A stretch of 5,041 bases of DNA, taken from positions 1 through 5,041 of the forward strand of contig CAMVBD010000141.1 in the NCBI GenBank assembly GCA_947165615.1, read 5' to 3'. A program made the translations under genes and the position numbers. Shown here piece after piece: positions 1-5,041 of the stretch. Each line of letters opens with the position of its first letter. The stretch's first letter is position 1. The notes beneath the pieces were generated by a model. That model did not search any database. It saw nothing but the letters and a program-made list of their open reading frames with translations, and was not told the DNA's origin. The stretch comes from an uncultured Clostridia bacterium. Its GTDB lineage: Bacteria > Bacillota > Clostridia > Oscillospirales > Acutalibacteraceae.

Positions 1-399
1 GGTGTTCGCGACGCGCCCGTTCAGGCTTTGAGACACGGCGTAAAGCGTCGCCATCCGAATACGCGGCGGGAGGTTGACGACACTCTGATTGGAAAGCTCC
101 AGTCCATGGATCGCGTTCTTGACGCCCTCGACCGCGTCGTGGATGTCCACAACGTAGTGCCGGATCCCAAGGTGGTTAACAAGCAGATATGCCATGTCGA
201 TATCGGTCTGCTCGCCGTTCGGCATCAGGACGCCGACGACCCGGTCGCGCCCGAGCGCCTCCACGCACAAAGCGGCGACGATGGAGGAATCCTTGCCGCC
301 GGAGATCCCGACGACGGCGTTGCAGTCTTTGCCGTTCTTTTCAAAAAAATCCCGGATCCAGGCGACACACCCGTCCTTCACTTTTAAAGCGTCAAACAT
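1..399 (-). CDS. nadE: NAD+ synthase, ammonia-type, N-terminal part (runs off the left edge)
   Basis: This enzyme carries out the last step of NAD+ biosynthesis: it adenylates nicotinic acid adenine dinucleotide with ATP and amidates it, in the cytoplasm. The 133 visible residues start at ATG 399-397, behind an AAAGGAGA ribosome binding site at 415-408. They show the ATP pyrophosphatase P-loop SGGKDSS (residues 33-39), the stretch MPNGEQTDID (59-68) and the NLPPRIRMATLYAVSQ segment (109-124) followed by NGRVANT, all characteristic of NadE. No glutaminase (nitrilase-like) domain precedes the synthetase domain, so this is the short form that uses free ammonia or a separate amidotransferase. That form is usually about 245-280 residues, so roughly half is present; the rest lies beyond base 1. 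It is transcribed divergently from the alpha/beta hydrolase. Family assignment is firm. Confidence 0.95.
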   Translation of the reverse strand, partial: MFDALKVKDGCVAWIRDFFEKNGKDCNAVVGISGGKDSSIVAALCVEALGRDRVVGVLMPNGEQTDIDMAYLLVNHLGIRHYVVDIHDAVEGVKNAIHGLELSNQSVVNLPPRIRMATLYAVSQSLNGRVANT

Positions 400-430
400 A
401 GAATCGTTCTCCTTTGCGCAGTTTCGTTTT

Positions 431-459
431 ATTATAGTATATCCGCGGGAAAAATGCAA
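431..459 (-). promoter_or_regulatory. Putative sigma-A promoter of nadE
   Basis: Read on the minus strand, a perfect TATAAT -10 box lies at 436-431. A weak TTGCAT -35 box lies at 459-454, with a 17-base spacer. Transcription would start near base 424, leaving a leader of about 25 bases before the ATG at 399. The spacer contains the palindrome CCGCGG (443-448), whose significance is unknown. The -10 box and spacing are strong; the -35 matches the consensus at only three positions. Confidence 0.6.
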
Positions 460-467
460 GATTCCGC

Positions 468-496
468 TTGTAAAAACCGTAAAAAGCGTGTATGAT
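468..496 (+). promoter_or_regulatory. Putative sigma-A promoter of the alpha/beta hydrolase gene
   Basis: A TTGTAA -35 box (468-473) and a TATGAT -10 box (491-496) are separated by exactly 17 bases. A start of transcription near base 503 gives a leader of about 25 bases. This promoter lies back to back with that of nadE: the two -35 boxes are only eight bases apart. It also explains why the in-frame ATG at 492, which falls inside the -10 box, cannot be the translation start. Confidence 0.6.
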
Positions 497-512
497 GGAT
501 TTGACAATACCA

Positions 513-523
513 AAAGGAGTGAT
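513..523 (+). promoter_or_regulatory. Ribosome binding site that sets the hydrolase start at GTG 528
   Basis: AAAGGAG followed by TGATC resembles the complement of the 16S rRNA 3' end (AAAGGAGGTGATC) with a single G missing. The core GGAG ends eight bases before GTG 528, an ideal spacing. No comparable site precedes the in-frame ATG at 492. Confidence 0.85.
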
Positions 524-527
524 CGCT

Positions 528-1589
528 GTGAAGAAGTCTTTTGTGATTCCCGCTCTGCTTGCGGCGCCGGCAGCCGCCGCCCTGTACGCAGTAAAGGAAA
601 AAACGCAGCCCAGAAACGAGGACGCGGCGGATATGGTTCCGATCGGCGGAATGATCCGTTCCGATTCCTATGACTATGCCGCCTTACGGGATAAAAAACT
701 CTCCCTTTCACCGGTTGTAAAACTGATGCAGTTATTGTGGATCTCAACCGCAAAAAAGGACGACTCGAATCACGCGGCGCAGACCGCTCCGGAGGGGATC
801 GCACAGATCCTTGATATTCCTTACATCGACGACGGCACACGCTTTCACAAACTGGACGTCTATTACCCGGAAAACACGACCGGCAAAAAACCCGTCATCA
901 TTGATATTCACGGCGGCGGCTGGATGTACGGCGACAAGGAGCTCAACAAACTTTACTGTCTGGCGCTCGCCTCCCGCGGCTATACGGTGTTCAACATCAG
1001 TTACCGGCTTGTCCCGGACGTGACGGTCAACGAACAGGTCGGGGACGTAATGGCGGCGCTCGGCTATATTGCGGAACACCTCGGCGAATACCCCGCCGAT
1101 CCGGACGACGTCTTGCTGACCGGGGACTCCGCGGGCGGGATGCTTGCCGCCTACGCGGCGGCGCTGTCTTCTTCCGATTTTCTTTGCGATATATTCGGAA
1201 CAAAACGCCCCGGCCTCTCGTTCAAGGCTCTGCTTCTGACCTCTCCCGTCCCGTATATGGACGACAAGGGGTATATGAAAATCTACACCAAAAAAATGTG
1301 GGGATCGGACTGCGAAAAGAAAGCGACGCGCGCTTACATGAATTTTGACAGCCTGCTTCCCTATGCCGAGATCCCGAAAACCTGCCTGATCACAAGCGCC
1401 GGAGACATTCTCGCCCGCAAACAGACACGCCGCGCTTACAACGATCTTATAAACAAAGGCGTCGCATGCAAACTCATGGATTTCGGCGGCGAACAGGGCA
1501 AACAGCTGGAGCACGTCTTTACGGTCATCAATCCGTATAACGCCGTCGGCAGACGGACCATTGACGAGGCGCTGGATTTTCTGCGCTGA
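528..1589 (+). CDS. Alpha/beta hydrolase (esterase/lipase, HGGGW type) with N-terminal membrane segment
   Basis: This is a serine esterase of the alpha/beta hydrolase fold, 353 residues when started at GTG 528. The hydrophobic N-terminus, with a lysine pair at residues 2-3 and an Ala-rich stretch at about 5-22, reads as a signal peptide or signal anchor, so the enzyme probably acts at or outside the membrane. The catalytic core begins near residue 95. HGGGW (128-132) is the oxyanion-hole motif of the hormone-sensitive-lipase/carboxylesterase group, GDSAGG (199-204) is the nucleophile elbow with Ser201, and Asp293 (SAGDILAR) and His329 (LEHVF) complete a plausible triad. Such enzymes cleave short acyl or acetyl esters, but the substrate cannot be read from sequence. 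An acetyl-carbohydrate or peptide-like ester is possible. A start at ATG 492 would add 12 residues but lies within the promoter. The gene stands alone, with its own promoter and terminator. Confidence 0.9.
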   Translation: MKKSFVIPALLAAPAAAALYAVKEKTQPRNEDAADMVPIGGMIRSDSYDYAALRDKKLSLSPVVKLMQLLWISTAKKDDSNHAAQTAPEGIAQILDIPYIDDGTRFHKLDVYYPENTTGKKPVIIDIHGGGWMYGDKELNKLYCLALASRGYTVFNISYRLVPDVTVNEQVGDVMAALGYIAEHLGEYPADPDDVLLTGDSAGGMLAAYAAALSSSDFLCDIFGTKRPGLSFKALLLTSPVPYMDDKGYMKIYTKKMWGSDCEKKATRAYMNFDSLLPYAEIPKTCLITSAGDILARKQTRRAYNDLINKGVACKLMDFGGEQGKQLEHVFTVINPYNAVGRRTIDEALDFLR

Positions 1590-1631
1590 AAAAAAATGCG
1601 GGAGCATCGCAAAGGATGCTCCCGATTTTTT
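1590..1631. terminator. Bidirectional intrinsic terminator between convergent genes
   Basis: A perfect 10-bp stem, CGGGAGCATC (1599-1608) with GATGCTCCCG (1615-1624), encloses a six-base loop GCAAAG. On the plus strand it is followed by A and six T (1626-1631). On the minus strand the run of A at 1589-1596 provides a matching U-tract. It therefore serves both the hydrolase and the GH25 gene. The GH25 stop codon (TAA, 1632-1630) begins within the plus-strand T-tract, and the hydrolase TGA ends at the first A of the opposite tract. Confidence 0.93.
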
Positions 1632-2418
1632 ATCCGTAAAGGATCCTGTTGACCTCCGCCTGCACGGCTTTCGGGTCGTACCCCGCGGCTTTGAGCCGGA
1701 GTTTTCGCTCGTCCCCATTGCCCCAGTCGCCGCGAATGACTTCCTCGGCAAGTTCATACAGCGTTTTATCGCCGCTCTTGCCGAAGCCGTTGAGCCCTGC
1801 CTGCCGGATGCGATAGGGGAAGTCCGTGTACATATAATCCTGATCGCAGACTTTTCCGGCGACCTTGTTGGAACGGATCAAGTTCGTCTCCCCGCCGTAC
1901 TGCCACACGCCGAGGACGTCCCGGTACGGATAGGTGCATTCGTCGTTCCACTGCGCGACCCAGTGCGTGTAGTCGAGCAGTTCCGCGTCGTACATATACG
2001 CGCGGAAATAATAGGTCGAGGAGTAAATGCCGACAAAGTATCCGCGGTCCTCCAGCGCTTCGCACCAGGCTTTTACCGCGTCCGTCAGCGCCCGCTTGCC
2101 GATCCCGATCATCGAGGCGTTTTCCACGTCGATGTAGACCGGAAGTTCAAACTGTTTGCCGACAAGACAGTTCCGGTAAAAATAGTCCGCTTCCCTTCTT
2201 GCGGCATCCGCGTCCGTCGCTTTGGAAAACCAATAGACGCCGACCGGCAGCCCGAGCTTTTTGCATTTGTCATAGTTTTTCTGAAAACGGCGGTCCACAT
2301 ACAGGCCGTCGTCTCCCCCGCCCCCTTTGACGATCACAAACCGGACGCCTTCCTTTACGGCTCTGTCCAGATCCAGGTCGCCGTTATGGCGGGAAATATC
2401 GATCCCGAATTCTTGCAT
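1630..2418 (-). CDS. GH25 muramidase (lysozyme) with C-terminal CW_7 cell-wall-binding repeat
   Basis: This peptidoglycan hydrolase cleaves the beta-1,4 bond between N-acetylmuramic acid and N-acetylglucosamine. The 262 residues contain a GH25 domain (about 4-200). GIDIS with Asp7 is near the N-terminus, the catalytic DVE motif is at 97-99 with Glu99 as the expected acid, and conserved VAQW (154-157) and VWQY (171-174) motifs follow. A single CW_7/Cpl-7 repeat fills about 217-260 (LAEEVIRGDWGNG, then ERKLRLKAAGY and VQAEVN); this repeat binds muropeptides in the pneumococcal phage Cpl-7 lysin. There is no signal peptide or membrane segment, as in phage endolysins, so export would need a holin, lysis or a non-classical route. 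The start is taken as ATG 2418 because an AAAGG site sits nine bases upstream. The GTG at 2427 would directly abut that site. The gene follows GH42 on the same strand and converges with the hydrolase. Confidence 0.93.
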   Translation of the reverse strand: MQEFGIDISRHNGDLDLDRAVKEGVRFVIVKGGGGDDGLYVDRRFQKNYDKCKKLGLPVGVYWFSKATDADAARREADYFYRNCLVGKQFELPVYIDVENASMIGIGKRALTDAVKAWCEALEDRGYFVGIYSSTYYFRAYMYDAELLDYTHWVAQWNDECTYPYRDVLGVWQYGGETNLIRSNKVAGKVCDQDYMYTDFPYRIRQAGLNGFGKSGDKTLYELAEEVIRGDWGNGDERKLRLKAAGYDPKAVQAEVNRILYG

Positions 2419-2427
2419 AGTATTCAC

Positions 2428-2432
2428 CCTTT
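2428..2432 (-). promoter_or_regulatory. Ribosome binding site that sets the GH25 start at ATG 2418
   Basis: On the minus strand, AAAGG (2432-2428) is followed immediately by GTG AAT ACT ATG. The site is nine bases from the ATG at 2418 but has no gap to the GTG at 2427. The ATG is therefore the likelier start, shortening the longest reading frame by three residues. Confidence 0.7.
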
Positions 2433-2448
2433 CATTTCGGATCGGTGT

Positions 2449-2479
2449 ATCATATGCAAGATTTTTGACCTTGTGACAA
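2449..2479 (-). promoter_or_regulatory. Possible promoter of the GH25 gene
   Basis: On the minus strand, TTGTCA (2479-2474) and TATGAT (2454-2449) each match five of six consensus positions. The 19-base spacer is longer than the optimum. Transcription would begin near 2442, about 24 bases before ATG 2418. The -35 box starts only four bases after the GH42 stop codon. It also overlaps a small inverted repeat, CTTGT-G-ACAAG (2470-2480), which could be an operator or chance. Confidence 0.4.
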
Positions 2480-2483
2480 GCCG

Positions 2484-4475
2484 TTACCGAAGCACTGCGT
2501 GTCCGAACGCCGGCAGATCGACCGAAGACTTTTGATTTCCGTCCAACACGTCCTGATATGCGCGGTCAAGTTCGATCTTATAGTCTTGTTTTGTAAAATT
2601 CAGCAGGAATACAAACGGGCCGCGTTTGACGACGCTGACGCCGTCCGGGACCGCAAAGGGGATCTCGCTTCTGACACCGGCAGCATACAGGATCTTTTCG
2701 CAGAACGCGTCCGTAAAATCCCCATCGGCCCGGAAGGCGACACAGTAGGCGCGGCCTTTGCCGAATCGGTTGCAGGTGACGGCAGGCGTGCCCGCATAAA
2801 ACCCGCTGCCGTAGGACCCGAGTGCTTCGGCGCCCTCGGCATGCAAAAGATCGCAGACCGTATTCCCGGCGTAAAGTTTACCGTCAAACCGGACCGATAC
2901 GCCGTCTCCTTTGGGAATAGAATCGGTCTCTTCCGCCCAAATGCCGAAGACCTCCCTTAAGCCGTCGCCGGGGAAGCCGCCGAGATAGCACAGGTCGTCC
3001 CTGTCGACGTTCGCAAACAAATACGTCGAGACAAAGCTTCCGCCGTTTTTCACGTATTCCCGGATCTTTTTTCCGACGCCGTCTTTCAGCATGTAAAGGA
3101 AGGGCGCGACGATCAGATCATACCGGGAGAAATCATCGTCCATGGAGATGACGTCGGTCGGGATGCCCCGCTTCCAGAAAGGCTTATGCCAGCGGATGCA
3201 TTCGCCGCTGTAATCCCGCTCCTCGCTGAAATAGCCGCAGAAGACGTCGACCGCCCAGGAATTCTCCCAGTCGTGGATGATTGCGACGCGGCTTTTTTGA
3301 CTTGTCCCGACGACGTCCGCGAGTTTTGACAGTTCCTCGCCGAGCGCGGCGGCGTCGCGGAAGACGCGCGTGTTTTCATTTCCGACGTGATCCACGACCG
3401 CGCCGTGGAATTTTTCATGCCCGCCGCGGGATTTGCGCCACTGGAAATACTGAACGCTGTCCGCCCCGTGCGCGACGGCCTGCATACCGGACAGCGCCGT
3501 TATGCCGCTTTGGGGAATGGGGTTGACCGGCTTCCAGTTGACGATGGAGGGCGTGCTTTCCATCAGGAAGAAGGGCTGTCCGCCCTTCATCGAACGAAAA
3601 GCGTCGTGGATAAAGGCGACCGCATTCGCTTCGTCCGTATTGTCGTAATTGTTCCACGTCGGATAGGAATCCCATGAAATCACGTCCAGATGTTTCGCCA
3701 TCTTCTGATAATCGATGCCGGTGTAAAGACGCATCATATTGGTCGTGACCGGCACGTCGGGCGTCAGTTCCCGCAGCGGCGCGATCTCGTTATCCATAAA
3801 CGAAATGTGGCTGTCCGAAACAAAGCGCCGCCACGCCAGTTTCAGCGCGGGCACGTGGTTTTCTCCCCGGTATTTCGGAGAAGAGATCTCCTCAAACGAG
3901 GAAAGGTCATGGCTCCAAAAGCCGTTCCACCATTTGTAATTCAGTTCGTCGATGTCGTTATGATACTCCTTTTTCAGCCATTCCCGGAACGCCGCCTGGC
4001 ACAGTTCACAGTGGCATTCGCCGCCGTATTCGTTGGAGACGTGCCACATAAACAATGCAGGATGACCGGCATAGCGCTCGGCCAGTTTCCGGTTGATTTG
4101 GCGGACCTTTGCGCGGTAGACGGGAGAAGTCAGGCAATGGTTATGCCGCACGCCGTATTCGTTGCGGACCCCGTTTTCCTCCACGCGCAGCACTTCCGGG
4201 TATTGTTTCGCAAGCCATACGGGGCGTGCGCCCGAAGGCGTCGCAAGGATCACTTTTTTGCCGTGCCGGTGTAAAAGATCCATGACTTCGTCGAGCCATG
4301 AAAAATCATACTCGCCCTCTCTCGGCTCCAGCCTTGCCCAGGAAAAGATGCCGACGGTCGCGCTGTTTATATGCGCAAGATCCATCAGCCGCATATCCTC
4401 CAGCCAGACTTCTTTTGTCCGGATCCATTGATCGGGGTTATAATCTCCGCCGTAAATGATCTCGTTTTGTTTCAT
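2484..4475 (-). CDS. GH42 beta-galactosidase
   Basis: This cytoplasmic enzyme hydrolyses terminal beta-D-galactose from lactose-like or plant-derived galacto-oligosaccharides. The 663 residues match the usual family length of about 650-690. The N-terminal (beta/alpha)8 barrel opens with YGGDYNPDQW (8-17) and spans to about 380. The acid/base glutamate is Glu149 in HVSNEYGG and the nucleophile is Glu306 in FLMEST, spaced as in Thermus A4 beta-galactosidase. Cys114, Cys154, Cys156 and Cys159 reproduce the zinc-binding cluster of that enzyme. The motif QYFQWRKSRGGHEKFHGAVV (342-361) is a GH42 hallmark. The trimerisation domain (about 395-600) and a small C-terminal beta domain follow. No signal peptide is present, so the substrate must be imported. 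ATG 4475 has a strong AAAGGAG site five bases upstream that overlaps the stop of the preceding gene. No transporter or other sugar gene lies in view, and the native linkage is unknown. Confidence 0.96.
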   Translation of the reverse strand: MKQNEIIYGGDYNPDQWIRTKEVWLEDMRLMDLAHINSATVGIFSWARLEPREGEYDFSWLDEVMDLLHRHGKKVILATPSGARPVWLAKQYPEVLRVEENGVRNEYGVRHNHCLTSPVYRAKVRQINRKLAERYAGHPALFMWHVSNEYGGECHCELCQAAFREWLKKEYHNDIDELNYKWWNGFWSHDLSSFEEISSPKYRGENHVPALKLAWRRFVSDSHISFMDNEIAPLRELTPDVPVTTNMMRLYTGIDYQKMAKHLDVISWDSYPTWNNYDNTDEANAVAFIHDAFRSMKGGQPFFLMESTPSIVNWKPVNPIPQSGITALSGMQAVAHGADSVQYFQWRKSRGGHEKFHGAVVDHVGNENTRVFRDAAALGEELSKLADVVGTSQKSRVAIIHDWENSWAVDVFCGYFSEERDYSGECIRWHKPFWKRGIPTDVISMDDDFSRYDLIVAPFLYMLKDGVGKKIREYVKNGGSFVSTYLFANVDRDDLCYLGGFPGDGLREVFGIWAEETDSIPKGDGVSVRFDGKLYAGNTVCDLLHAEGAEALGSYGSGFYAGTPAVTCNRFGKGRAYCVAFRADGDFTDAFCEKILYAAGVRSEIPFAVPDGVSVVKRGPFVFLLNFTKQDYKIELDRAYQDVLDGNQKSSVDLPAFGHAVLR

Positions 4476-4480
4476 AGGTT

Positions 4481-4489
4481 CTCCTTTCA
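4481..4489 (-). promoter_or_regulatory. Overlapping stop codon and ribosome binding site joining the AlkZ-like and GH42 genes
   Basis: The TGA of the upstream gene (4489-4487) shares its last base with the AAAGGAG ribosome binding site (4487-4481) of the GH42 gene. Five bases then separate the site from ATG 4475. This spacing suits translational coupling and leaves no room for a promoter or terminator, so the two genes should lie on one mRNA. Confidence 0.85.
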
Positions 4490-5041
4490 GATCCGGACGT
4501 CTGTTCCGGTCACTTGCTTCAGATGGCGAAGGATCCGTTCCTTCGATTCCTCCGGTTCCCTGGCATATACGTTTTCGGTAAACGGACTTCCGAAAAACTT
4601 TTCAGGCGTGGAATACACGCCGCTGCCCCAGCCGTAGGGCTTCCCTTTTTTATCGACGGCATAGACAAAATCGGAAATCAGCACGTAGCACTCCTGCTGC
4701 AGCCTTGTGATCACCGTCTCAAAGCCCTTGACGCCGTTTTTGCCGTAATTTCCGAGAGCCTTCAGGTCGGCAGTCCGGATCGGCGCGTTTTCGGCGATGA
4801 GATCGAACAGGATCTTGTCCTTTCTCGCGGCTTTTTCGTCGTCGTACAGCGCGTCGAAATCGTACCCGTCCCGCCGGACATTCGCAAAATCGGGGAAGAA
4901 TGCGGGGCTGACGAAAACCGCTTTCTTTTCAAAAAACTTGCCGTAGGCGCAGCCGAGTTCCCGTATCACGGGCCCTTTCCATTCCCACACGTCCCACCTG
5001 TCGGTATCCCGGTGATACCAGGCGTCCGGGTGCACGTGCTC
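4487..5041 (-). CDS. Conserved protein, probably winged-helix, AlkZ-related (5' end beyond the right edge)
   Basis: I cannot assign a firm function. The 184 visible residues are soluble, with no membrane segment. They include a Trp-rich stretch (DRWDVWEWKGPVIRE) and the sequence AYGKFFEKKAVFVS, then FPDFANVRRDGYDFD. The central part (FDLIAENAPIRTADLKALG followed by GFETVITRLQ) reads like a winged helix-turn-helix. The following ISDFVYAVDKKGKPYGW and YSTPEKFFG resemble its wing and a downstream segment. This pattern recalls clostridial proteins annotated as AlkZ-related, distant relatives of the AlkZ/YcaQ DNA glycosylases that remove bulky or crosslinked alkylated bases. That link is from memory of the family and is tentative; the N-terminal region that would hold a catalytic Gln motif may be outside the window. 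The frame stays open to base 5041, and GTG 5035 has no visible ribosome binding site, so the gene probably starts upstream. It is coupled to the GH42 gene. Confidence 0.6.
   Translation of the reverse strand, partial: EHVHPDAWYHRDTDRWDVWEWKGPVIRELGCAYGKFFEKKAVFVSPAFFPDFANVRRDGYDFDALYDDEKAARKDKILFDLIAENAPIRTADLKALGNYGKNGVKGFETVITRLQQECYVLISDFVYAVDKKGKPYGWGSGVYSTPEKFFGSPFTENVYAREPEESKERILRHLKQVTGTDVRI

Noticed and set aside
28..673. Plus-strand open frames over nadE and the intergenic region
   Set aside because: They are antisense to the conserved nadE coding sequence or are frameshifted readings into the hydrolase, and lack ribosome binding sites.
744..1757. Open frame of 337 codons on the minus strand opposite the hydrolase
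   Set aside because: It overlaps a hydrolase with full catalytic motifs, crosses the terminator hairpin and resembles no family; it is an antisense shadow.
454..2463. Shared decamer ATGCAAGATT at 454-463 and 2454-2463, both in promoter regions
   Set aside because: A ten-base match is expected to occur by chance several times within a 5-kb window, and its position relative to the two promoters differs (over the -35 of nadE, beside the -10 of GH25).
1561..2535. Open frame of 324 codons on the plus strand opposite the GH25 gene
   Set aside because: The minus strand encodes a clear GH25-CW_7 protein with its own ribosome binding site. The plus-strand frame begins inside the hydrolase gene, runs through the terminator and has no recognisable motifs, so it is a codon-bias shadow.
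3570..3588. Hairpin GAAGGGC-TGTCC-GCCCTTC inside the GH42 gene
   Set aside because: It lies in a conserved coding segment just before the catalytic Glu306, has no U-tract on either strand, and is most simply explained by the codons present.
2484..5041. A polysaccharide utilisation locus
   Set aside because: Only one glycoside hydrolase for sugars is present; no transporter, SusC/D pair, sugar regulator or second polysaccharide-degrading enzyme is visible.
1..5041. Anti-phage defence system, CRISPR array, insertion sequence or prophage
   Set aside because: No direct-repeat array, transposase, terminal inverted repeats, toxin-antitoxin pair or phage structural gene was found. The GH25 lysin alone is insufficient.

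Overview
The window looks like chromosomal DNA from a moderately GC-rich member of the Bacillota, most likely a gut or rumen type Clostridia. This rests on strong AAAGGAG-type Shine-Dalgarno sites, sigma-A-like promoters, a U-tract terminator and the flavour of the protein families. GC content was judged by eye and no species can be named. I see no rRNA, tRNA, CRISPR array, insertion sequence or attachment site, and no gene-free stretch longer than about 130 bases.

Layout from left to right: (1) The 5' half of an ammonia-type NAD+ synthase gene (nadE), minus strand, runs off the left edge. (2) A compact divergent promoter region of 128 bases drives nadE leftward and an alpha/beta hydrolase rightward. 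(3) The hydrolase (528-1589, plus strand) is a membrane-anchored or exported esterase of the HGGGW/GDSAGG type. (4) A bidirectional intrinsic terminator sits in the 40-base gap between it and the next, convergent gene. (5) A GH25 muramidase with one C-terminal CW_7 (Cpl-7) cell-wall-binding repeat (1630-2418, minus). (6) A complete GH42 beta-galactosidase with its zinc cysteine cluster and both catalytic glutamates (2484-4475, minus). (7) The 3' part of a gene for a conserved, probably winged-helix protein resembling AlkZ-related proteins (4487 to the right edge, minus).

The AlkZ-like gene and the GH42 gene are separated by 11 bases and share a stop/Shine-Dalgarno overlap, so they are almost certainly one transcription unit. 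The muramidase follows 65 bases later with no visible terminator in between, and has a plausible promoter of its own, so it may be both read through and separately transcribed. The three minus-strand genes do not form an obvious pathway: one acts on beta-galactosides, one on peptidoglycan and one perhaps on DNA.

I did not find a convincing undescribed system. The points most worth a second look are the pairing of an AlkZ-like protein with a beta-galactosidase, the signal-less GH25-CW_7 lysin with no phage genes in view, and the tight regulatory architecture at the three gene borders.
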